DNA from: TCS55 sp964343505
GTDB taxonomy: Bacteria > Fidelibacterota > Marinisomatia > Marinisomatales > TCS55
NCBI GenBank assembly: GCA_964343505.1
Contig: CAYFJU010000032.1
Location: forward strand, 1 to 31,470
Direction of reading: 5' to 3'
DNA length: 31,470 nucleotides
A program made the position numbers and the translations under genes. The notes below the pieces were generated by a model. It was given only the letters and a program-made list of their open reading frames with translations. It was not told where the DNA came from and searched no databases. Shown piece after piece: positions 25,326 to 31,470 of the stretch. Positions within the stretch are counted from its first letter, which is position 1; each line of letters begins with the position of its first letter.

Positions 25326-28300
25326 CTAATCAATTGCTTCTCCACATACAATTTTAGGTATGGGCGGGACCTCGTCAGCATTTAAATCTGATGATGAAAT
25401 CTCATGTAAGCTATGGCGGTACCAAATATCAGTTAATCGATCCAAAAGTGCCCTATCAGTGACCTTATTTTTCCGTAGCTTTTTAAGTTCAGCTAGAACT
25501 GCCGGCCTTTGGACTTTTAAAAAAACCTGTTCAAACATAATTGTTTGGCTTTTTAAATCTTCACTTTCTGCATTGTTATGAATTTTCTGTAATTCCTCTT
25601 TAATGTACCTCTGGTCAATATTGTTTGGCGGGCTATGCTTCTGCTCTAAATATCTATCAACAATATCTTTTATAAATTGATCTTTTACAATTTGTATGGT
25701 TTGACTGAAATTATTTGGTAAATCTTTCGTTGTTTTACCAAACTGACTTTTCAGCATACCTAAAATCTTTATCACTTCTTTTTCTGTTATATTCCCTTCT
25801 GAATCAACCATGTACAATTGGGAATATTTATCTGCCTTGCAAAATACAAAATGATTGTCTCCTTGTTCAGAAACAGAGCATCTTATACCATCTCTCAAAG
25901 AACGGATTTCGTCAAATTTATCAGGGTTCTCTTTTTTCAATTTGCGCAATTCTTCTTCTGCCTCATTAAAGCTTATACTTTCCTTTTCCATCTTTTCTTC
26001 AAACAAGGCCAATTGTTTTACATCTTTTTCATAAATGGCATACATTTCATCTTCATTTATCTGTTCGCTATTATCCAGAATTTTAGCATCTTCTCCAATT
26101 GTATCATGTATGTCCTGAATACGATTATGGACAATTTCGTGCAAATTCAGATTTCGGTCTAAATCAGTTTCAGGTAGGAAATTGAAGCCATATATTTCAT
26201 CATGAGTTGAGCCAATTCGATCAATTCTACCAAAACGTTGAATAAGCTTGACAGGGTTCCAGTGCAGGTCATAATTAATAATCTTATCACAATCCTGCAG
26301 GTTCAAACCTTCCGCTAAAACATCTGTTGCAATCAACATATTAATTTCTGTCTCACTAGCTTTCAAGGTATAGTCATTCGCTCTTGGTGCAAAGCGATTC
26401 ACTAATGAACTTTTATTTTCATTTCCGGTTGATGCTTTTCGAATAGATTTATCATCATTTGGGTTCAAATTTTCATGTAAGTAATCCACAGTTTCAGCCG
26501 ATTCAGAAAATATCAATACCTTCCCACTGTCTAATGGTTTTTGAGATAAAATATCCTTGAGTTTTTGAAGTTTGGCATCTTTTTCAGGTGGGATTTCATT
26601 TTCATTGACCAAACTGAAAATATAGTTCAAAATCCCTAAATCATGTTCAATATGCTGTTTCAACCTATCCGTATCAAAATATTTTGCATCATACTGTTGA
26701 GCTACCTCTGATAATGCATCTATTAATTCATCCTCTGAATATTTGTCCGAACCATACAGGATTTTTTGAGCATCTTTACCAGCAGGTATAATGTCGTTTT
26801 CTAAAGCAGTCAAAAATGATTCATGTATTTTAATCAACCGACCAATCGTCATTCTGAAAGCATACACACTACTCTCAAATCGTTTAAACATTAAAATTCG
26901 CATTAGTCCACGGAGGTTCGCCCCTGCTCGATGTAATTCACGATAAGGTTCTTTATCCTGCCAATCTTTTTGAACATAATGCCATAGGGCAAACCTTGCA
27001 TAAGTGAGCTGATCATCATGGGGGTCTTGTGAATGGTCAAAGCTCACTTTCCCTAAAGAAAGTCGGATATCTTGATAAAGCCCCTGGTAGGTGTCAGCTA
27101 TTGAATATCTCACAGTATCAACTTTTCGAACCGGAAAGAAATTCTTTTTTCCACCTACTTTTATATATGCTCGTTTTTCACCACTGATATAGGGTGTAAA
27201 ATTTTCAGGGTCCACAGGCTTATTTGACTTTTCATCAAAACCATAATGCTTCAAAATATGCAATCGTGTTCGTCGGACTAATATAAACTGAAGCAATTGT
27301 TGAAATAAATAATTTGCATCTTCCCGTGGTGTATCTACTTTTAAAATGGGCTTAAAATATTCTTTTAAGCTGGGCGGATTAATGGGTATTTCCGTTAAAT
27401 CATCCGGGTGAAATAATTTGACCTGGTTGTATACATCTTTTGCTGAATTGTTACGGGGCGTTGCCGTCATCAATAATACTTTTTTGGTTCCGGTTTGAAT
27501 AAAATCAGAAAGTACTTTATACCGCTGTGATTCGTGATGACGGAAATGATGGCTCTCATCAATCAGAATAAAATCACGGTCACGATATTTGACATCAGTT
27601 AATAAATAATTCCAGTCCTCTTCTTCATTACCTTCACGAAGCATACTGGATGGTACAATTTCCGCATTCAACGAATAGACCGCATTATAGTTTTTCCACA
27701 TTTCTTCCAATGCTTTTGGACAAATGATGAGTGGTTTTGCATTTTCAGCCAATAAAAAATGTTTCACCAATGCCGCTCCAATATAAGATTTTCCCACACC
27801 CACCACATCTGCTGCAAAGGCACCACCATACTGCCGCAATATACCGGTAAGCTGTTGCACCGCTACTTTTTGGAAACTGGCGAGTTGCTCCGTGATTTCA
27901 TTGGTAAACAAGAACGTCTGGGTCTCCTCTCCTTCAATTCTATCTTTAAGCAATGTGTAAATCGTTTTATAATAAATATCTTCGGGGGTGGCTTCTTTGA
28001 TGCCCCAGGATTCCTCCAACTCTTCTAAAAACTGCTCATCAAAATCTTCAGCTTCTTGCCAGAGTTCATTAAACCAACTGGTAAGTTCATCGTGATTTTC
28101 ACCATTATCATGAACGAAAACGTTTAATTCCGTATTATTGGTTAAACCAGCAAGAGACAGGTTGCTGGAACCGACAATAGCAATGCCTTTTGAATTGGGT
28201 TGTGGATGGATAAAATCAAATATGTAAGCCTTGGCGTGTAGTTTACTTTTGATGTATACCTTAACCTTGAGCCTGTCATCATTTACCATTGAATAAACAG

Positions 28301-28691
28301 TTTCAAGCAAGCGGGAATTTTCTTCTGTTTGGTCTAAATCACTGATAACGGTACGAATGGCTTGCTGGGCAATATCCTTTTCTGACTTTTTTTCACCACT
28401 TCCGGGGCGTTTCAGTTTTTCCACCTGTTTTTGGATATGTTCAGTGAGTCTGAAACTTCGTGCTAATTCTTCCACCGTTTTCCGATTAGTCGTATTGCCA
28501 ATAAGTAGTCTTATTTCCTTAATGATGTATTCACCGTTATCATCTTTAGCATCTAACTTATCCTGAATATCCTTTAGGCCGGATAAGAAGAAGTAACCCA
28601 CAGCAACTTTGGCTTTGATCGTATGGACTAATTGTTCATTAATTGCATCTACAAGTTTTCTGTTCCGGTTATCTATAATGGCTGATGGCAT
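25326..28691 (-). CDS. PLD-nuclease/SNF2-type helicase fusion, probable defence protein
   Basis: 1121-aa protein. The N-terminal phospholipase-D-like domain has H152-x-K154 (KLHAKAYIF) and GSSNLS (174-179), one HKD half-site as in nucleases that dimerise. The SF2/SNF2 motor follows: Walker A GVGKS (298-302), DESH (378-381, FILIDESHHF), LMTATPRNNS, and the C-terminal MLIATDVLAEGLNLQ and LIQRFGRIDRIGS. The C-terminal 250 aa are charged and helical with no recognised domain. Such PLD-helicases occur in restriction/DISARM-like loci and would translocate on and cut DNA. ATG 28691 is preferred (AGAGGA just upstream) over TTG 28706. It starts 7 nt after the RhuM-Fic stop, so they are an operon. Apparently intact and AT-rich. 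Confidence 0.88.
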   Translation of the reverse strand: MPSAIIDNRNRKLVDAINEQLVHTIKAKVAVGYFFLSGLKDIQDKLDAKDDNGEYIIKEIRLLIGNTTNRKTVEELARSFRLTEHIQKQVEKLKRPGSGEKKSEKDIAQQAIRTVISDLDQTEENSRLLETVYSMVNDDRLKVKVYIKSKLHAKAYIFDFIHPQPNSKGIAIVGSSNLSLAGLTNNTELNVFVHDNGENHDELTSWFNELWQEAEDFDEQFLEELEESWGIKEATPEDIYYKTIYTLLKDRIEGEETQTFLFTNEITEQLASFQKVAVQQLTGILRQYGGAFAADVVGVGKSYIGAALVKHFLLAENAKPLIICPKALEEMWKNYNAVYSLNAEIVPSSMLREGNEEEDWNYLLTDVKYRDRDFILIDESHHFRHHESQRYKVLSDFIQTGTKKVLLMTATPRNNSAKDVYNQVKLFHPDDLTEIPINPPSLKEYFKPILKVDTPREDANYLFQQLLQFILVRRTRLHILKHYGFDEKSNKPVDPENFTPYISGEKRAYIKVGGKKNFFPVRKVDTVRYSIADTYQGLYQDIRLSLGKVSFDHSQDPHDDQLTYARFALWHYVQKDWQDKEPYRELHRAGANLRGLMRILMFKRFESSVYAFRMTIGRLIKIHESFLTALENDIIPAGKDAQKILYGSDKYSEDELIDALSEVAQQYDAKYFDTDRLKQHIEHDLGILNYIFSLVNENEIPPEKDAKLQKLKDILSQKPLDSGKVLIFSESAETVDYLHENLNPNDDKSIRKASTGNENKSSLVNRFAPRANDYTLKASETEINMLIATDVLAEGLNLQDCDKIINYDLHWNPVKLIQRFGRIDRIGSTHDEIYGFNFLPETDLDRNLNLHEIVHNRIQDIHDTIGEDAKILDNSEQINEDEMYAIYEKDVKQLALFEEKMEKESISFNEAEEELRKLKKENPDKFDEIRSLRDGIRCSVSEQGDNHFVFCKADKYSQLYMVDSEGNITEKEVIKILGMLKSQFGKTTKDLPNNFSQTIQIVKDQFIKDIVDRYLEQKHSPPNNIDQRYIKEELQKIHNNAESEDLKSQTIMFEQVFLKVQRPAVLAELKKLRKNKVTDRALLDRLTDIWYRHSLHEISSSDLNADEVPPIPKIVCGEAID

Positions 28692-28698
28692 ATTTCCT

Positions 28699-29688
28699 CT
28701 ATACAATATTTTTGTTTATTAAATTGACAATTACCTTTATGATGGTTCCCATTTCTTCCGGTTTGCTTTGAGCAATAAGTACGGTAAGTGCAATCAATGT
28801 AGTATCTGGAAGCCGTTTACTTCCATCTTTTCGATACAAGACTTTATTCTGATTTAGAAAATAAACAAATAGCGTGGCAGCAATGCGTTTATTTCCATCC
28901 ACAAAAGAATGATTTTTTGTAATGAAATAGAGTAGGTGCGCTGCTTTTTCTTCTACGCTTGGGTAGGCATCTTTTCCACCGGCAGACTGATAAATAGATG
29001 CAATGGATGATTGAAAACTGTCATCTTTGGGAACTCCAAATATATCGCTTCCGCCAAATTGCTCTTTCAAATTCTCAATCAATTGTAATGCAGTTTCATA
29101 TTCTAGTTTAAAATGCTCTTTTTTAGTGATTTTCTCAACTTTGAGTGTTTTGAAATCATATTGGTCTAAAGTATCCAGTGCATAAGTATAATCGGTGACG
29201 ACTTCTATAATGCCGCGGGCTTGGTCTTGGGTGATTTCGTCTAATGACAATACATTTTCTAATAGTTTTACAGAATTTTTCAGTTCTTCATATTTTTGTG
29301 CTTGTTGCTGTAACCGTTTTTCATTGATGGTATATCCCTTTACTAAATGGTCCCGCAATGTATTGGTTGCCCAAATTCTGAATTGGGTGGCAATTTTAGA
29401 TTTTACTCTATAACCCACTGAGATAATCATGTCTAAATTATAATGCTCAACTTGATATGTTTTTCCATCAGCGGCAGTTGTCGCAAATTTTGCGACAACT
29501 GAATTTTTACTCAACTCACCGTCCTTAATCACATTATTGATATGTTTGCCGATTGTTTTTATATCTTTTTGAAATAAATATGTCAATTGATGCCGATTCA
29601 ACCAAACGGTATCCTTGGTAATTTTTACATCCACAGACGGTTTACCTTTTTTGGGTTGGTAAATTTCTATTTGAGTATTTTCAGGCAT
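28699..29688 (-). CDS. RhuM-type N-terminal domain fused to Fic/Doc domain
   Basis: 329-aa protein. Residues 1-130 match the RhuM (virulence protein) family: TVWLNRHQLTYLFQKDIKTIGKHINNV, SVVAKFATTAADGKTYQVEHYNLDMIISVGYRV, FRIWATNTLRDHL. Residues about 150-329 are a Fic/Doc domain with the motif HSFVDGNKR starting at His260. The NKR ending (instead of GNGR) is Doc-like, a group that includes kinases acting on EF-Tu, although AMPylation is also possible. Likely role: a toxin or modifier under control of its N-terminal domain. ATG 29688 was chosen as the first Met. It is coupled to the PLD-helicase downstream and preceded by a strong inverted repeat. Confidence 0.88.
   Translation of the reverse strand: MPENTQIEIYQPKKGKPSVDVKITKDTVWLNRHQLTYLFQKDIKTIGKHINNVIKDGELSKNSVVAKFATTAADGKTYQVEHYNLDMIISVGYRVKSKIATQFRIWATNTLRDHLVKGYTINEKRLQQQAQKYEELKNSVKLLENVLSLDEITQDQARGIIEVVTDYTYALDTLDQYDFKTLKVEKITKKEHFKLEYETALQLIENLKEQFGGSDIFGVPKDDSFQSSIASIYQSAGGKDAYPSVEEKAAHLLYFITKNHSFVDGNKRIAATLFVYFLNQNKVLYRKDGSKRLPDTTLIALTVLIAQSKPEEMGTIIKVIVNLINKNIV
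29476..29500. repeat. Perfect 25-bp inverted repeat inside the RhuM-Fic gene
   Basis: AGTTGTCGCAAA and its exact complement flank a single T. It covers codons 63-71 (SVVAKFATT). It resembles the inverted repeat upstream of the start codon (TTGT, GC, AA, T-rich centre, mirrored), so both may bind the same factor. Confidence 0.65.
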
Positions 29689-29707
29689 TCATCAACCCTT
29701 AAATGCG

Positions 29708-29732
29708 AACTTGTGCAATTTTTGCACAAGTT
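29708..29732. promoter_or_regulatory. Perfect 11+11-bp inverted repeat upstream of RhuM-Fic, operator candidate
   Basis: AACTTGTGCAA, a TTT spacer, then the exact complement TTGCACAAGTT, located 20-44 nt upstream of the ATG at 29688. No T-tract follows on the - strand that would make it a typical terminator of the RAYT gene, so an operator overlapping the promoter is my first reading. Its relationship to the intragenic repeat supports autoregulation. Confidence 0.5.
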
Positions 29733-29773
29733 ACTATTTTCAATTCTACCGTTTGGGATTCAGAGAAATTCAT

Positions 29774-30349
29774 TTAATTATTAACACCATTTTCATTTAA
29801 TTCATTCAATGAATCATATTCCCATTCAATTGGATTGTTTGCAATATAAGTCACCATATTTTCATATTCCTTTTCATCACGGATGATACGATCCCAATAA
29901 TTTCGTTGCCATAATTTGTTTTCACGGTTGAATTTTTCAACATCCAATTGTTGTACATCAATATAATTATCAATTTCATTAACCGTTGCCGATTTGAATC
30001 CCGCCAAAAATGATGAAACGGATTTGGATGCACGGTGTAGAGACGAACGGCCGTTCGTCTCTACGGGATCGTTTGAACCCCCATCAATAACCACAATCCC
30101 GTGAATATGATTTGGCATTATCACAAATTCATCCATAAATAATTCATTACGGATATCAAACGATTTCACCCATTAATCATTGACAATTTTCCCTATATCG
30201 GACAATATCATTTCACCATTTTTAATTTCACCAAACCAATGCAGACGATTTTTGGTGCAAAGGGTCAAAAAATAACAACCGTTGGATGCATAATTCCAAC
30301 CTTTTAACCGGTGTGATTCAACACGATATTTGTTTTTGTATAATGTCAT
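29774..30349 (-). pseudogene. RAYT (REP-associated Y1 transposase) with an in-frame TAA
   Basis: The frame opens at ATG 30349 (MTLYKNKYRVESHRLKGWNY) and runs to 29774, about 190 residues, with one stop: codon 59 is TAA (30173-30175) between IVND and WVKSFDIR. Family members usually have a residue such as Glu there, so a GAA-to-TAA change is plausible. After it come the HUH motif HIH (81-83, MPNHIHGIVV) and the C-terminal YIANNP with the nucleophile Tyr at about 168. RAYTs are single-strand transposases that mobilise REP palindromes. A GTG at 30169 could restart translation but would lack the N-terminal strand. The gene carries its own REP in frame at residues 96-104. Confidence 0.88.
30037..30064. 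repeat. REP palindrome inside the RAYT gene
   Basis: Perfect 28-bp palindrome, left half GTAGAGACGAACGG. It is translated on the - strand as VETNGRSSL without shifting the frame and is preceded by AACGATCCC (NDP). Confidence 0.92.
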
Positions 30350-30369
30350 AATTTTTATTCCATTTCACC

Positions 30370-30452
30370 GTAGAGACAGACGGCCGTCTGTCTCTACACG
30401 GCCGTCTGTCTCTACACGGCCGTCTGTCTCTACACGGCCGTCTGTCTCTACA
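30370..30452. repeat. REP palindrome followed by three 18-bp tandem half-units
   Basis: A perfect 28-bp palindrome (30370-30397, left half GTAGAGACAGACGG) is followed by three exact 18-bp repeats ACGGCCGTCTGTCTCTAC (30398-30451) that run into the N gap. Each extra unit contributes another right arm, so the array can fold in alternative ways. It begins about 20 bp upstream of the RAYT start codon. Confidence 0.92.
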
Positions 30453-30552
30453 NNNNNNNNNNNNNNNNNNNNNNNNNNNNNNNNNNNNNNNNNNNNNNNN
30501 NNNNNNNNNNNNNNNNNNNNNNNNNNNNNNNNNNNNNNNNNNNNNNNNNNNN
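30453..30552. other. Assembly gap of 100 N within the REP array
   Basis: Exactly 100 N directly after the 18-bp tandem array. The repeat probably caused the assembly break; the true number of repeat units and any further sequence between here and 30553 are unknown. Confidence 0.95.
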
Positions 30553-30574
30553 CGGCCATTTGGTAACAGGGTAT

Positions 30575-30602
30575 TTGGAGACGAACGGCCGTTCGTCTCT
30601 AC
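30575..30602. repeat. Degenerate REP palindrome
   Basis: Same core and right arm as the copy inside the RAYT (GAACGG/CCGTTC), with two mismatches at the outer left end (TTGGAGAC instead of GTAGAGAC). It lies between the gap and the stop codon of the small gene at 30620. Confidence 0.85.
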
Positions 30603-30619
30603 AAATAAATTGGTTTTAA

Positions 30620-30868
30620 TCATCGGGGTATGTATTTAACCTTTCTATTATTTATAAAATGAATTTTATCATTTTCTGCGATGTCAATTGTTTTAATTTT
30701 TGTTTTTCCTGAAATTTTATATTCAACCAAAATTTTACCTGATTTAAAATATTCAAAATCAATATCAAATTCTAATCCACATGATTGCTTTGGGTAAATG
30801 ATATTTGTCTTTTGTATTTTATTATTCAACAGGGTTCTAATATGTTTTGCAAAAATTGATATATGCAT
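30620..30868 (-). CDS. Small hypothetical protein downstream of the methylase
   Basis: 82 aa, beta-rich and basic, beginning MHISIFAKHIRTLLNN and containing FDIDFEYFKSGKILVEYKISGKTKIKTIDI. The ATG at 30868 has AAAGGTGAT about 8 nt upstream, a good ribosome binding site, so I prefer it to GTG 30880. It starts 27 nt after the methylase stop. No family recognised; a partner of the methylase (nuclease fragment, inhibitor) is speculation from position alone. Confidence 0.55.
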   Translation of the reverse strand: MHISIFAKHIRTLLNNKIQKTNIIYPKQSCGLEFDIDFEYFKSGKILVEYKISGKTKIKTIDIAENDKIHFINNRKVKYIPR

Positions 30869-30895
30869 AATGTGGATCACCTTTTTTATTTACTA

Positions 30896-31470
30896 TCATC
30901 CCACACTCTCCTCAACAATCGCAATCTCTTCATCTGTAAGACCATACAACTCATACACCAACTGGTCTATTTCGGTTTCGATTTCTGCGATGGTTTTCTG
31001 TAGAGACGCACGGCCGTGTGTCTCTACAGGGTCGTTTGCCACCGCCAACCGTTTTTCCACCAACGCCTCAATTTGGGCTGCCAAATGACGATTGGCATCG
31101 GTTATAATTGGGACTAGTATTGGGTCAATTGCTTGTACACTAATAATCAAATCACCAGTTCCAGTTTTTGGCGAGTCTTGCAATAAATATAGACCAACTC
31201 TACTGTTCAAAATAGCTGTTAGAAATTTTGCCTTTTTTCCAGTTAGAATACAATTGCTATCTAATGCCAATAACTCTGAATCATCAAATGAAAATCTTAA
31301 AATTGAACCTATTCTTTTCCACACCACCTTCTCTTTGGCGAATTCGGGGTAGTAGGCAATTTGGTCTTGAGTTTCGAACCATTTATTTCCTGTTTGTTTT
31401 CTGCTCTTAACAGAATTCCCATTTTCATCTATAAATGTTTCGCCAGTTTGATGTAATCGTTTCCCAAATG
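30896..31470 (-). CDS. C-terminal part of an Eco57I/TaqI-type DNA methylase or type IIG enzyme (runs off window)
   Basis: About 190 residues, open to the window edge. The sequence TGNKWFETQDQIAYYPEF and KVVWKRIGSILRFSFDD, then KKAKFLTAILNSRVGLYLLQ, matches the TaqI-like C-terminal specificity domain that reads the DNA target. The closing EIDQLVYELYGLTDEEIAIVEES is the usual C-terminal helix of these enzymes. The catalytic methylase part lies outside. A REP palindrome is inserted in frame, adding VETHGRASL between two predicted helices. Same strand as the Fic and PLD-helicase genes. Confidence 0.85.
   Translation of the reverse strand, partial: FGKRLHQTGETFIDENGNSVKSRKQTGNKWFETQDQIAYYPEFAKEKVVWKRIGSILRFSFDDSELLALDSNCILTGKKAKFLTAILNSRVGLYLLQDSPKTGTGDLIISVQAIDPILVPIITDANRHLAAQIEALVEKRLAVANDPVETHGRASLQKTIAEIETEIDQLVYELYGLTDEEIAIVEESVG
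31000..31027. repeat. REP palindrome inside the methylase gene
   Basis: 28 bp, left half GTAGAGACGCACGG, right half CCGTGTGTCTCTAC, with one imperfect pair that would be G-T/U. It is read on the - strand as VETHGRASL and preceded by AACGACCCT (NDP), as in the RAYT copy. Confidence 0.9.

Noticed and set aside
29708..29732. Rho-independent terminator of the RAYT gene
   Set aside because: The stem is perfect but no T-run follows it on the coding strand. Its likeness to the intragenic repeat and its position before the start codon favour an operator.
30370..30452. Possible CRISPR array from regularly spaced repeats
   Set aside because: The 18-bp units are contiguous with no unique spacers and are halves of the REP palindrome; no cas genes are present.
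30318..30623. Reading frames repeating CRDRRP or RPSVST across the REP array
   Set aside because: They are translations of the tandem palindromes and of the N gap, not proteins.

Overview
The window looks like a scaffold from an uncultivated, probably marine, Gram-negative bacterium of the FCB/Marinimicrobia type. The evidence is an outer-membrane barrel with thrombospondin-type-3-like calcium repeats, a DUF5683 membrane protein, a lipoprotein M3 peptidase, many TTG/GTG starts and tightly packed genes. This assignment is an inference of moderate to low confidence. Two runs of exactly 100 N (23390-23489 and 30453-30552) look like scaffold gaps of unknown true length.

Region 1 (113-10537, + strand) is an intact housekeeping cluster: outer-membrane barrel protein, alaS, a PPC/DUF296 protein, RidA, a DUF5683 protein, an Na+-dependent NSS transporter, an unknown multi-span membrane protein and a DnaQ-type exonuclease fused to a DinG Fe-S helicase. 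Neighbouring genes overlap or nearly touch. Region 2 (10534-16938, - strand) converges on it with a 4-bp overlap of stop codons. It carries an agmatinase-family ureohydrolase, a crotonase-fold protein, a small secreted protein, a TIGR00027-type methyltransferase, a Dcp-like M3 peptidase lipoprotein, a PhyH-like dioxygenase and hicB. Upstream of hicB is hicA, which I reconstruct as carrying a 1-nt frameshift.

Region 3 (17198-31470, - strand, visibly more AT-rich) is an accessory defence island showing several signs of decay. A type I restriction-modification cluster (hsdM, hsdS, hsdR, YgjP-like metallopeptidase) has an AbiEi/AbiEii toxin-antitoxin pair nested between hsdS and hsdR. It is bracketed by two 123-bp direct repeat copies at 17198 and 25184. 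hsdR is frameshifted and hsdM has lost its N-terminal domain. Upstream lie a PLD-nuclease/SNF2-helicase gene, a RhuM-Fic/Doc fusion gene and the C-terminal part of an Eco57I/TaqI-type methylase that runs off the window. This trio may be one defence system, now interrupted by a RAYT transposase and its REP palindromes.

The REP palindromes (28 bp, GTAGAGAC-N4-CGGCCG-N4-GTCTCTAC) are the most striking signal. One lies in frame inside the RAYT that presumably mobilises them, and another lies in the same reading phase inside the methylase. Others form a cluster, with 18-bp tandem half-sites, that runs into the assembly gap. Their inner four bases vary with almost complete compensation. The RAYT itself has an in-frame TAA codon. 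Two related inverted repeats lie just upstream of, and inside, the RhuM-Fic gene.
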